A DNA stretch of 64,000 nucleotides from positions 5,022,001 to 5,086,000 of the forward strand of contig QCXZ01000075.1 of the NCBI GenBank assembly GCA_025024175.1. The letters run 5' to 3'. Origin of the DNA: Rhyzopertha dominica. Its lineage: Eukaryota; Arthropoda; Insecta; Coleoptera; Bostrichidae. The position numbers and the translations under genes were made by a program. Positions 41,690-54,474 of the stretch are shown here, piece by piece. Each line of letters starts with the position of its first letter. Positions within the stretch are counted from its first letter, which is position 1. Below the pieces are notes generated by a model. It saw only the letters and a program-made list of their open reading frames with translations, ran no database searches and had not been told where the DNA came from.

Positions 41690-42130
41690 TCACCACTTCT
41701 AAATATTTGACCAACATTTTGCATCTTTATAGACAAATGGGCCACCATAAGCCTTAGAGGTGAACCCATTGCACAACCTACTCTTTGCTCATAACAATTA
41801 CCGTTCTATTAGAAACTACTCGTTTTTCCTGCTAAAGATTTTAAACAGCACAAAATTTTGCCGATCTGTAACAAGGACTGCCAATCTTATTGACTATAGT
41901 TCTTAACGGGACATTATAGTGTTATGGACTCAGGGCAAATAGTACAATTTAGGTACCTACATTGCAATTGGAAACACTTAAAAAAGACTTCTCTATAATC
42001 GAAAGTTTTGATAAGTTCATTAGCAATTTTGGAAATTTTTGGGGTTGGATCTGGGAATAATTTTTGGTGTTTCCTCATCAAACAATTCTCTAACTTTAGC
42101 CTCCTAATCTGCTTATCTCCTTCGCTAAAA
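41690..42130 (-). pseudogene. Penelope-like RT fragment
   Basis: Minus-strand frames read NGNCYEQRVGCAMGSPLRLM and VAHLSIKMQ near 41715-41810, matching the (Y)xQ..G.AMGSPLSP..A.L motif of PLE reverse transcriptases. Upstream, separate frames near 41990-42110 give PTPKISKIANELIKTFDYRE, possibly from the same ORF. Highly decayed; YVDD and the endonuclease are absent. Confidence 0.5.
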
Positions 42131-42139
42131 TATTTATAG

Positions 42140-43280
42140 CAGCATCTGANACACCCTCTTTTGNCAGGTTTATCACAGAGTTGTTGATGTTGGTTTAAAC
42201 TGCGTTGTACGGTTTAANCAATGAAATATGTTTTGTTCCTTAGAATTGTTAAAGCTCTCTTTGTATACTATTTGTATAAACTTTGCTATGTCTTCATCTA
42301 AGAAACCGTGTTGCCTACGTGTGTACGTTCCCTAATTAAAGCAAATTTGGTTTGAAGCATTAATTTGTATTGACTTGTGTGCGTTTGTGTTAGTTTTAAT
42401 GTTAAAAAAATGTAATAAAACCCTTTTATTTCTGTAGCGTTTCAATACTACTAATCGGTTGACGAAACTCGCTTTCTTCAATGAAGTTCTTTCTAGTCTT
42501 CTGCATATTCCTAGGATGTACCCTCCGTAGAGTCTTCGTATACGAGGGCGAATGCTTTCAGCATTCACCATCATCTGCCATACTTGTTTCACGATTTTAT
42601 GAACGTGACTCCTTTATTGTACATCTGACACCTCGTTAACATGTGAGGACCCATTACTAATTTATATTATAGCGCTGTTAGAAGGACTACGTTGTAAAAC
42701 CGGGAAAAATGAGCTCAAGTGTAATGCCAGCAAGATTTCCTTTGTCACCTCTACAACAAAGCCCCGCGCTTCATCACAGCCAGATTCAACGACTCCCAGG
42801 GCACCATTTCTTACAAACGAGTTTCGTTCGTGGTCGTAACTCATCCCCATTACGTGCCCGCTGCGCTCCGAATTCGTCCTGCATCATGCAGCCGTTCTAT
42901 CTCGGTCGCCGCCCCATGGCTTAATTTTGTTAGTAGCGAAGATGGATGGCCACAGTGAGTGGCGGTTGGGCAAGTAATTAGGGGTTGAATGGCATTTCAA
43001 ATTAATACTTTAATTGTACAGAGTCGTGTTTTTATATAAAGCGAACGATGTCTTACTTTCTTTTTTTTGTTTCAGGCTTATTGGTGCTTATGGTAGGAAC
43101 TACTGTTAAAAATTAGCTGCATTGTACTGAAATATGTGTTCATTTTCTACTTTTTTTATCGAGATAAGTGCATGTTCATTTTCTTTTTATTTAGTATTTA
43201 TTTGCATACATCTGTCAATATCCTAAACCAATCACGGGGTGAGGAAAACATACATAATAAATGCAGAAAGAAGTTACAAT
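42140..43280. other. Intergenic sequence without recognisable genes
   Basis: Several isolated Ns (42150-42220) mark poor sequence. Short open frames at 42332-42592 (-) and 42662-42924 do not resemble known families. Confidence 0.4.
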
Positions 43281-43484
43281 ACATGATGGGTAGGATATGG
43301 AGAAGACTTAATTAATTATACTAAAAGGAAAATACCAGAAGTAGATGTGGAAGTAGTAGAACAAACTGTAAAATCAGGGAATTACAGAACCTTTAAAGTA
43401 GCAGGCGACTTTGAAGAAAAACTTGTTAGATGCATCTTTCTGGTCGTCAAACATTGCAGTTAAAATGTTTGAGGACATAAATTT

Positions 43485-45340
43485 TTGGAAAAGGAAGTTT
43501 CTAAAAGAAGAGAAGTAGTCGGTGCATACTGCTTGATACTGTCAGTTGACAATTCTTTAGATTGTTTTCTGGTAGTACTAAATAATTATTTAAACTGCTT
43601 GCGTGTATGTTTAACTGAACATTGGAAATCGGCAGATCAGTTACCATTGTATAAGTTAAAGCCCTATAAACTGATATCAAGCTATTGTAGAGCAGTAGGC
43701 GAACATGGAAGTTTAGCTACATTCATGAGAAGGGATGTTGAATGTAAGGAAAGACCTGATCTGATGGTGTTTTCTGAGTGATATGTCTTTGAGTGTACGG
43801 CATGTGAATTTTATGTAGATGGAGTGAAGAATGTTGTAATTGTGGTGTGTAGAACTCCAGATAGTGACGTGAACGACTTTTTATATCAAATGGAGTTGTT
43901 GTTGGATAAAGTATTGTATGAGAATTGTAATATGTTAATTCCAGATGATTTCAATATTAACTTGGCAGTAAACAGTATAAATTGAAATTTATTTATAGAC
44001 TTATTACATTCATATGGCTTTCGCCAAACAACAGCTGTTAGTAAAAGTTGTATTGATAACATTTTTTTGTAATGTAGATATTGTAAGAGCAAAAGTTGCT
44101 GTGAATACCTTAATATCTGATCACACAGCTCAAGTACTGTATAATAAATGTCAAAAATACTAAATTATGAGAATGTGATAAAAGGGCGGTTTAATTTAGG
44201 AAATAAGGTTAAATTTAGACTCAAGCCTGGTCAGAGTCATTTTTGTGATGTTTTAGATGTAAATTTGCAACATAAGTGTTTTGTGAATATATTTGCATCA
44301 ATATTGCAATGAATATAGACAGACCATGAATCAGTATAGGCTTTTGTTGCAGAATTTTTGAAAAACCATTATGCCCATCAAATAGCAACTTGTAACAATA
44401 AAGCAAAAACTGTGTGGACGGTTATTGGAGATACAAAAGAAGGTATTATAATAATATTAGTGAATGTAAAGTTAGAGGGAAGGTAAGTGAAACAGCGAAC
44501 GCTTTTAATAAATTTCTAATTGGGGTCGCTCCAGAGTTGATTTCAATGTTTTTAAAGCCTTTGTGTGTGGGAGATGTTTTTAATATTACATGTGCAATGA
44601 AAAATATAAGTAGTGGGTATGATGAAATACCTACTAGACTTCTAAAGCTTTGTGCAGCTAAATTGAGTGATAAACTGTCTTACATTATGAATAATTCATT
44701 TCAAATGGGGATATTTCCTGTCAGAGCGAATGTGGCGGTTGTAAAACCTCTGTTTGAGAAGGAAGCTCCTATGAAGATGACCAACTATAGACTTGAGTTT
44801 TTTTGAGGTAATTTCTAATTAGAAATCTAATATTCTGTTATTTAAAACAAAGCTATCAAATATTCAAAAACCTTCGGAGGTTGTAATAAATGCTCCTAAT
44901 TTAATGGTAAGCAACAATACAAAATTACTGGGAATACTCTGAGACGAAAATCTAGATTGGTCGCCCCATTTGAATGAATTAAATAAAAATAAAACTGAAC
45001 AAAACTTTGTATTCAAGGAGATTTGTTAGCAAATATGTGAACATGTCATTACTTAGAATTTTATGGTTATTATTATTACATCATCTGCCAGTCACTAATT
45101 CTTTAATACATCCGAATATCATTTGAACAAAATAACTTTTACAACTGCAAGAAATCTAAAGAAATGTTACCAATTCCCTAATATCAGCGCCAAATCTAAA
45201 TATTCCACAAACATTTTACAAAATTGTTCAAATTACCGAATATCACACCAATACAAGGATAGTGTTTTACAAAATATCAACGAAAGCACACTTACTAAAA
45301 ACCCATGCGTATATCTGAAATCAGAGACTCTTATGTAATA
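43485..45340 (+). pseudogene. LINE ORF2 with endonuclease and internally deleted RT
   Basis: The endonuclease comes first: CLTEHWKSADQLPLYKLKPY (catalytic Glu), ISSYCRAVGEHGS, then across frame breaks VIVVCRTPDSDVNDFLYQME and a DFNINLAVN segment. The RT begins in the frame 44414-44806 with SSGYDEIPTRLLKLC and VAVVKPLFEKEAPMKMTNYR. Directly afterwards the sequence jumps to thumb residues (NTKLLGIL, then DWSPHLNELN), so the palm with its YADD motif is missing between about 44795 and 44820. Stops are scattered throughout. Confidence 0.75.
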
Positions 45341-45349
45341 ATTTAGAGA

Positions 45350-46590
45350 TAAATATTAAAAAAATTGAACCATGTTAATTTCAACTCCTACAAAAAAGAG
45401 CACACCATGTACGAATTGCAAAACCGAAATTGTTAGCACCTCTGGAAAATTCAAGACATAGAACACAATTCCTGTCTAAACTTTGGACCTCCAGGAGAAA
45501 TTGTAAAATTCCGCTGATTAAATCTAGTAAGAGGAATTGAAATTGAAGGAAGCCATATTATACCACTATCTGTCAATTGCACATTATCTGGACGACCTCC
45601 ATTAACTTAGGAGTCAGCTGCTCAAAACCCTGACTTGGACTTATGTACTTGCTTAGGACTCATTGTAAACTTAACATTTAGTGTCGTTATTATAGCCTAG
45701 CCTAGGGCATATCGAAGTTGCTAGGCATTATTTGGTCACGTAAACTAACGTTTTAGTTAAAACCTTTTTTTTACTGTTTTGCCGAACGTATTATTTAACT
45801 ACTCGCTCTTCTTATAAATAGCACCATCACGCAGGACGGATATATAGAATATGGTACAAACTTAATACGAAAACCACGTCACACCTCAACAAACTGAAAA
45901 GGGAAGAATCACATCCTATATTCCTGTCCTGATGATTTAAATCTGACTCAGGTCGCGAGTATTTTGGCAAGATAAAGTACAAAATTTGACTGAACTAATA
46001 CTGTTTGAGCATTTATTACACAAACTTCGTTTTTGCCAAGAGTTTCCTGAGAGCTTAAGTTTAACGTACAATAATTAAATGTGTGAAGTAATACGGGCAC
46101 TTATATGAGGTCTACCTAAAACACTTTTCCTCTAATACTAAATAAACTACTACAAACATTGCTTCGATGCTACTTTCGTTACTTACGTCACCTTTATCTT
46201 CACAATAATCACCAATCCGATGAGAATTTAAAGTGTTGACTTACCTAGAACAAAAGAAATATAGCATCAGTAAAAATGTGATGACATAGAATTAGAGGAA
46301 CAAAACTACAACCTAACAAATCCAAGCAAATTCATTACCGCCTTCAAATAATGCACTTCAACACACTCCTGTTTTTCTCACATCATCACAATTACAATCT
46401 ATAATTAGTACGAGAAGGTATCGAATCATCTGCGAAAGACATTACTATAAGAGTCGGTTTAGAAATTACATATTAGCTTAAAACTTTTAAGTTTATCTGA
46501 TGCCCTTGGATGTTTAACAAATCACTGCTTTACTTTCAAATGGATCACTTTATTACTCCATATTTTATACACATGGTTGTTTTAATTTAA
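45350..46590. other. Intergenic sequence without recognisable genes
   Basis: No convincing motif on either strand. Confidence 0.4.
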
Positions 46591-46594
46591 TTAT

Positions 46595-46725
46595 TGTGGG
46601 GGAGCCACACTTAATGGTTTTTTCAGCGGTCCAAAGGCAACAAAATCACATGCTGATAAATCGGTATTGAATGGGAAGGAACCTCCAATACACAGGACAC
46701 ATATCAGATGTTTCTTTTTTGAAGG
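46595..46725 (-). pseudogene. Mariner-like transposase C-terminal remnant
   Basis: The minus strand reads TDLSACDFVAFGPLKKPL, corresponding to the PDLSPCDF.(L/V)FGPLKK..L motif with the third catalytic Asp of mariner transposases. The preceding residues LEVPSHS are in another frame. Only about 40 codons are recognisable. Confidence 0.5.
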
Positions 46726-46729
46726 AGAT

Positions 46730-47630
46730 GTTTAACCATTTGAATAACAACTATACTCTTTTCTGTTTTGGGGAGTGTAAGCAACGCCGTTTCAGACTGA
46801 ATCTTTTTTTTAAATCTAGGTAAATGTTTAAGTGCTGTCTCGGTACAGACGAATAGGTAATTAAAAATACAGTCATCTTTTTAGAAGCTTATATAAATCA
46901 TCAGTTTGAGATCCAGATTTTTGTTATTCTATTCAAACTGTCAAACACTTGGGTTTTTGATAAGGTAGATTTCACATATTATGTTTGAAATCTGCAAAAT
47001 ATCGCTTGGTTTGGCACCTCCATTCACAAAAAATCTAATTATTATGCGTTATAAACAACGAAAATTGTATCATTTTGACCATTACTAAGTAAAAACAAAA
47101 AATAAGTGACTATGACATTATCTACTGGATGTCCTATTTCAAGAATGAAGAAATTTTGACTGGCGACTTTCGATCGCCGCCGAGAATAAAATTCCGATTC
47201 ACATTTGAACCGGCTACTTCTAGAGAAGCCGCATAGTATAAAAAGCGACGCTGAAAGCGATCCCCCCAAATGCAAATTTACCCCTTGACCTCCGCCATCG
47301 GAATTCAGCACGCGTAGCCGTTGCAGCGCCACCCGTGGAGCATTAGTCCAAATCAACAGCAACAGCACAAACCAATACAAATCGTTCCAATTTAAAAGAT
47401 AGCGGAAGATAGATGCGCCATTAACCCAATTTTCGGCGGCAACCTAGAATCGATGCGCGGCCCCCACCGCAACGTTCCAGGTTGAGGAACGGTCAATGTC
47501 AAGGGCGGCGGCGGGGTTGCCGCCAAGGTGATGCCACCCCAGTTCTTGCGGAGGGATCGAGGACACTGAACAGCAATAAGGCGCTGATGTCAGCTAATTT
47601 TTTTAGACCTCGATGGGCTTTGGGTCCTTC
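46730..47630. other. Intergenic sequence, GC-rich at 47210-47540
   Basis: No protein motif recognised. The GC-rich patch contains many GGCGG units and could be a host regulatory region, but nothing specific supports this. Confidence 0.35.
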
Positions 47631-47879
47631 AGCGCGAGCCATTATTTAAATGCAGGCTTAATAAACTTATTCGACATTGGAGGATATAAATTGAATTTAC
47701 TGGCATTTCTTTCAAAGGAGTTTAGAAAAATGCTAAGATGCAAATTTTCACTCAACGTGTATAGCTTAAATTCAAAATCTAAGACTTTGACAACAGGGTA
47801 TTTACAAATTCTTCGTAATTATCCAGTAAACTAGATCCAACGGGCGACTCAAATTCTATTTAAAAAATAGAGCTAACTT

Positions 47880-49665
47880 TTGNTTTCCGCAGTTAATTTC
47901 TTTAATAGTGCAGACAGTATTGTAAATGCTTTTCGCGATTACTTTAAGAGTGCATATATTGCCCCTGATATGAAGTTTACTTACGACGGCATTAAAGGCA
48001 GAAATATGTTTCTTAATTTTAAGGTTACGGAATGCTCTTTTGAAGACGTCGAATCTGCCTTAAAACAAGTTAAAAATAAACCAACTATGGGGTTTGATAA
48101 TGTGCCGGCATTTATTATTAAAGATTGTGCTTCCGTATTTGTTCATCCCTTGCTGTACATTTATAATTTAATACTAAGGACTTCAATATTCCCTGATACA
48201 CCGAAAATATTAAAGTATGTCCAGTATTAAAAAAAGGTGATGCAACTTTAGTAGCCAACTAAAGACCTACTTCGATTTTATCCATCTTTTCTAAAGTCTT
48301 TGAGTCTATCCTGTATAATTATTTATACCACAATGTACGTAACCTGATAACGCCTCCACAACATGGTTTTATGAAAAACAAATCAACCGTTACCAACTTG
48401 GCTACTTTATCGCAACTTATCTCAGAATCGCTCGATGTTCAGGGTCAAGTGGATATAGTGTACACTGATTTTCAAAAGGCCTTTGATCGTATTGATCATA
48501 ATATTCTTGTTCATAAACTTGCCGCCTACGGTTTGTTTGAGTTTCTTGTCGATTTAATTCGGTCCTACTTGCACCATCGCAAGCAAATTGTTCTTTATAA
48601 TCAATGCAGTTCACTTCCATGTATAGCGATGTCAGGGGTACCGCAAGGTTCAAATTTGCGACCGCTCCTATTCCTCATTTTTATCAGTGATATAACTGAC
48701 GTTTTGGAGTGCGACAAACTTCTGTTTGCCGACGATCTTAAGCTTTTTAACAACATCAATGTTTTCGAAAATACACTCGATCTACAAAGAAATGTCGATA
48801 ATCTTAGCACTTGGTGTTGTAGAAACCGATTAGATCTTAATGCTGATAAGTGTTTTGTGGCAACTTATTCTAGAAGACGCAGTCCCATTATTTTCCAATA
48901 TAGCATAGGTACTTGCATTTTGAGACGTTCTAATCAGATTAAAGATTTGGGCGTACTTTTCGTCTCATCATTTACTTTCAGTGAACACATTAATAGAACA
49001 GTTTCATTAGCTTACAGGGCTTTGGGGTTTATCTACAGGAACTGCAGTGAATTTTCAAATACAAATAACAGTATTACCAACCTTTATGTACAGCTCGTAA
49101 GATCCAAACTTGAATACTGTTCACTGATATGGTATCGTATTTATACTTATCAAAAAAATCAGATAGAACGGGTACAGCGAAGGTTTATGAAATTTTTATC
49201 GTACCTACTCGATGATACTTATCCTTCCCACAAAGAACTACTAACTAGACATCATCTTTCATTGTTGGAAGAACGTCTAATACTAGCTTCGATTGCATTA
49301 TTATGTAAAATCTTAAACCACAGAGTTAATTGTGTAATTGTGTCAGTTCTTTGTCCCTAGGATCTCCTCTAGACAGAACGTTACTTTCCGCTGCCGATTT
49401 AGCAGAACAAATGCACTACTTGGATCACGTGTATCAGTAATGTGTACCAACTTTAATGCCGTCTCCGATACATGTGACATAAATTTTAGTACCGTCAGTA
49501 ACATCTTGAGTGTTGTATCTGATTATATCTCGCAACGTATTACCTACCCATAACATTTGACTTACTGTAGTTATAATGTATTTACTGTGTAGTTGTCCTA
49601 TTCTAGATTTGTAATCTATCTGGGCAATAAATATTTATTATTATAATTATTATTATTATTGTTTA
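47880..49665 (+). mobile_element. CR1/Jockey-type LINE with broken RT and (ATT)n tail
   Basis: Two main frames (47880-48230 and 48371-49360) plus a continuation (49338-49553) cover RT start to C-terminus. The first has VKNKPTMGFDNVPAFIIKDC. After a stop-ridden joint (NYRP region reading N*RPTSIL), the second has PQHGFMKNKST, DIVYTDFQKAFDRIDH (motif A), MSGVPQGSNLRPLLF (motif B) and LLFADDLKLF (motif C, about 48717-48746). The thumb includes IKDLGVLFV and LVRSKLEYCSLIW. The 3' end has AATAAATATTTATT and an (ATT)n run to about 49663. The endonuclease is missing. Catalytic residues persist, but there are at least two frame breaks. Confidence 0.82.
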
Positions 49666-49763
49666 CTCATTTGAAGTTGAAGGATTAAGTGTCCTCTGTC
49701 CGCTAAATTTTATTATGCATCTAGAGGTTTCCCTCTGCCACTATAACTTGTGATACAGTGTCA

Positions 49764-50680
49764 CTAGATTGGATTCCCTAACGCAGATAGAATAAGAAAG
49801 ATCAAAACTGAATTTTCTTCGTGTAAAAAAAGGTAAACTTTCAACATTTGTTTATTAGCGAAAGGAAACAAGTATATGTTACCCCTGACAATCTTATATA
49901 ACATCAATACATCACCCAAAACTCTACGCGATTCTAAACTATCTAGATTCAATAAACAAAAAACGCAGTAATGCGGGGCACGAGTTGCTATCAAGCACTT
50001 GACCAATAGGGTAAGGAACATACTTCAAGAACTTTTTTCTGACAGATTGCAGCTTTGAAACATAAACTGCATATTGTCGCAACCAAACTGGTGAAGCATA
50101 TATCAACAATGATGGAACAAACGCTATATAAACTCTCCTTAATGAATTTATCAATATGAGAACTGAACGTAAGCTGCTCATCAAAAATAACGCCAAGATC
50201 CTTAATCTCATTCAATCTCACGTTATTCATGGAGTAATTAAAATGTATCAATCTGCTCCTACTGCCAAAGGGGATGCAATGGCATTTAGTAATATTTAAG
50301 AGCATAGCATTAGCCTTAGACCCCCTACAAGAAAATCTATATCACTTTGAAGCTTCAGGCAGTCTTTTGTGTTTCCAACAGGAAGAAAAATCTTCATGTC
50401 ATATGCAAACAACAAATAACTGCAGTATTTAAAGCATCCACCAAGATCAATAATAAGGAAGGAAAACAACACTTGCCCCAAATGCGAACCCTGGGGACAC
50501 CAGAGTGGACAACAATGGAATCCGACATAGCTACGAAGCCATGCGAGAAATATGCAACGGAAACCTAAAAGTCTTAATTTATGCAAAAGTAGGTCGTGAT
50601 TGACCTTATCAACGGCTCTAGAAAACTCGGTATAAATGGAATCAACCTGTAGTTTTTGTCCAACGCTGGCCAGTAGATAT
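49764..50680 (-). pseudogene. LINE RT fragment with mutated active site
   Basis: From 50586 down the minus strand reads HKLRLLGF, a CPQGSHLGQVLFSFLI motif B, and YLLFAYDMKIFLPVGNT, where the catalytic FADD is FAYD. This is followed by LKLQSDID and, in other frames, IKDLGVIFDEQLTFSSHID and the C-terminal region to 49764 (VLGDVLMLYKIVRGNI). Overlapping frames with shifts show decay. It faces the plus-strand LINE, with their 3' ends about 100 bp apart. Confidence 0.75.
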
Positions 50681-50699
50681 TGCTGATAATTTAGCGAGA

Positions 50700-53255
50700 A
50701 GTGATTGACCGGTCTCCTGCAAATCCATGTGGCTGGTGAGCAATAATATTCTTACAATGCTAGGATACAATAGGAGTAACGAGGCCCTCGAAGAGTTTTA
50801 GATTTTTCTTGTGAGAATAGGACACTATATGACCTGCAACAAAGAGTTTAAGACGAAGTTCGTAATATTTCAGCACACATTCGAAGAATGTATACGTACG
50901 GGGGAAGGCTATCTACTATACGTAATTTTTACACTTATAATTGGGTAAGTAACTTACTTAAAAGGCATGTTCCAGTAGTTCAGTTTCTGTTAATATTTTT
51001 TGTTGGAATTGTCTATCTCCTGAGTTTTTCAAAAGTTACCACTTTTGTGTCACCCTTCTACATGTTGGATCAATCTTAAGCTTCTGACTATAATATACTT
51101 GTAACGAAACCACATGATGCATTGTTTAATAAATTTCGTTTACTACACTTTTAGCAACAATACTTTATTAGAATAAATAAGCGACTGCGTAGAGCCAAGA
51201 AAAACAGATGCATGTAACTTTCTTAAAAGCGCAGCAAACTGACAACGTCGATTTCAGGGTGTGTACGTCCTGCACGCGCCAACTAGCGGAGGGTTGCGCA
51301 AGCCGAAGGAAGTTTGGGGTGAAACGAAAATCAATGAATGTAGAACAGCTGTTCGAACGAGGGGTAGATACATTTATGAAATACGGTTTGCGGATGCTGC
51401 CTCATGGTGGCGCGGGGTCTTCCGTAATTTATCAAACTTCACGCACCTGATAAATATTATGATTCCCATTGAGTGTGATTAGTCGGCACTTTAATCATAT
51501 ATCTACTTCAGAAGAAGAATTACTCTTTCCAGTTTTATTTAGCAGTTAGTTTCGTCTCGATTTAGCTTTTGGGCAGGGAAAAAGCGAAATTTTTTGATGC
51601 CAGAGACATCGAGATTAATTGTGGCGTTGATAAATTATTTTTGTTTATATTACAAAACAAACACCTATTATGGGTTTTTAGATTACCTAAAACACTCGAT
51701 ATGTGATTAATCAGCAAATTAAAACTCCTAAAAGGCACATTCGCTTGATGTTCGTCGATTCCTAAAGATAACACATTTCCTTTTTATGATAAATATATAA
51801 AATATATCTATGCATCAAAATGCATGTCTATGCTGTGCTGTCTACACCTCAACCAACTGCACTTCCTTTTAGGAAGTAGTTCTCGTTAAGGCAGCTAGGT
51901 GGCTTTGTCATCATGTCAGTGTAATGCTGACAGATGGCATTGCCATCCTAAATTCTCATTTATATCTATGCATCGTCCATACCTTAGTAAAGCTCAAATG
52001 ATTGAACGCTGACTATAAGTGCATTATTTAAAACAAATCTAAGGCAACAATGCTAAATATAGGTATTAAATATAAGTATATTATAATATATTCATTGCAA
52101 ATGCTGTAAGCTCTTCGAGGAGAAGATTTAGGAATATGTAGAGGACTTTATTAAAGAACACGTACGTAAGTACTCATAGGTCAAACAAAATTCAATTTGA
52201 AACTAAATTTGCTTTAATTTGGAAACGCGCATATGGCACTGAATAACTTAGCTTCTTAGAATACGAGCACTATATCTACCAATAACTTCCTGTATTAATA
52301 TGTCATGGACACTAAAGTTAGCTTAAAAAGTGTACACACAAACACTTTGACATAGTCAGACAACAGAACAAAACAAATCAGCAAAATTTAGTACCATTAA
52401 AACAGACACTTTAGAACACAAAATAGTTGAAGACTACAACTATACTGTTATAAAACCTATTAAAAAAGGAGTCCCTCATATATGCTGACATATATTTTTA
52501 TATTTTTGCTGTAGCATCACGGGCAATTCCAAAATATTCAATAACATAGCTCCCAAAAAAATCAAGTAGATAGAATTAGGGTGTATGTATGTCATGTTAT
52601 TAAAACTAATGTGACAAAAATGTTCAACTGCAATAATTTTAAATACAGCAGGTTATACAGACATTAAGAGCGAATTATTATAAAGGAAAAACCATAAAGA
52701 ATTAACTAGATATCCTACTAATAGTCTTATTGAAAATTAAAACACTTCAAATTATGAAAAAGTGTGATCAAATAATTTATAATTGTAAGATAACGAAATT
52801 GTACAGTTTGTCCGAAACTATGATTGACAGTTTCAGTTTCATCACAAATTCTTCAGATTTCATGGATGCTATCCTTTGAACGTATTAACGTGTGTTCTTT
52901 GTATTTTCCAAAATACATTCAAGTCTTATTGTGACTAATTTGTTTATGGAAAACCTTGAAGAGCTGGTGGTTAGCACTTTTGAGTTTAAATCAAAATATT
53001 GGTATGGATATAGACCCACGAATTCGTGGTATAAAATTGAGGAAGCAATGGTAGTTTGCAGAAATGAATAAAGCAAATCAAGGTCTAGTCCCACATAATT
53101 TATTGCAGAAACGATGAGCACTTTCGACAACTAAAAAGTCATTCTCAGTGGAATATTAAAGGAGAGGAACAAAGAATATGGTTGCAAGAAATAAATAGTG
53201 ATGATGGTGGTAACCACTTCTAATGAAGTTCATCTCCAAGCCACTTAGAATGGAT
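50700..53255. other. Intergenic sequence without recognisable genes
   Basis: AT-rich, no family motif or RNA gene seen. The frames at 51208-51482 and 52885-53130 (-) do not resemble known proteins. Confidence 0.4.
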
Positions 53256-53264
53256 CAATTCATC

Positions 53265-53420
53265 ATCTCCAATAGTAGTTTGCTTTTCCTGGATATCAAA
53301 AATTAGGAAAACAATAATAATCAGATAGGAGTCCTATAGCAAACCGACACATTGATCGTGCCACATTACCACAACCTCTCCACAAAAAAGAATAACCTTA
53401 CGAGAACACTATCTAATGGG
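53265..53420 (+). pseudogene. Possible Penelope-like RT remnant
   Basis: Frames near 53275-53400 give SNSSLLFLDIKN, and SKPTH overlapping HIDRATLPQPLHKKE, reminiscent of the FLD(I/V)...(R/K)KPTHTDRYL block after the PLE palm. Only these words survive and they are in different frames. Confidence 0.3.
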
Positions 53421-53429
53421 CATATTGCA

Positions 53430-54385
53430 TAAGATCACTCCAGGCAAGAAATTTATCGTCTAAAGTAGTAAGAAATAATTATAGTGATGAGAATGTTCGT
53501 TCGTTTGTTTGGTAGTCACATTTTGTAAATCATTAATCTTTTGGAGTCTATTTCAAAGCAACGTTTTCCATTTAATATATAGCTCATAATTTTCTCAGGG
53601 TAGGAGACTGAGTTGATAGGAAAACAGTTTTATGGACGAAAAATAATACCGCAGCACAAATAATTCACATATGCTTGTTGCCATAAAACGATACAGGACG
53701 CCGTTCAGAAACCAGAATCGAATATCTTAAATCGCAGAGCGAGGAAACCTCGTAAGCAAACCAATGTTTTATTGTATACCCACCTGAAAGCAGCAACTTC
53801 ATTGCCGGCATATCGAGACAATCAGGGTATCGATTTGGCCGATGGTATTCGGAACGACCCACTTTGCCTATCGCTAAATCTGCTTTATGTTTATTGTCTG
53901 GAATAATTCTCTACATGTTCAGAATTGGATGACGTTAAGCCTTCGGAATCACATCTGACACGGGCGCTAGCGTCGGAATCGTAATGGGCTTCATGAATTG
54001 TCACAAGGAGAAGTTTGAATTCGAGATGCGCGCGTTGAATAGAAATTTAATTGGAATATGTCATTTGACGCGATCTGTTCCTGAGAGATAAGGAAAAAAG
54101 TTTCCCAAAAAGTGCACGAACATCAGAAGTTAGTTCTCCAGAAAAGAAGCATTTCTCAGAACAAAAGTGTAATAATAATTCGCAGGCACTAGTCCATATT
54201 TGGGCACTCATTTATTCGTTTGCAACTCTTTTCCAAATCTGTGTTGTTGTGTTGTGTATATCGTCCGTCTTCATAAAAAAATGACAGTCCCTTTTTGTAA
54301 CAATTTAAATACCTTTATTCTAATGTGATTCTCCTTGCCGACATATTTTGGTGTATAAAAGGCATCAATATAGATCTCTTACTTG
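53430..54385. other. Intergenic sequence without recognisable genes
   Basis: Nothing recognised on either strand. Confidence 0.4.
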
Positions 54386-54474
54386 TGTGCTCTCCTACAG
54401 TTCAGAATTACACAAATTTGTTGGATGCTTAACAGAATAATGTTCAGTCGTCGGCTAATGAAGCTAAATATATC

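Noticed and set aside
47042..47380. 112-codon minus-strand frame with hydrophobic start
   Set aside because: No motif, and the composition follows a GC-rich patch; not supported as a host gene.
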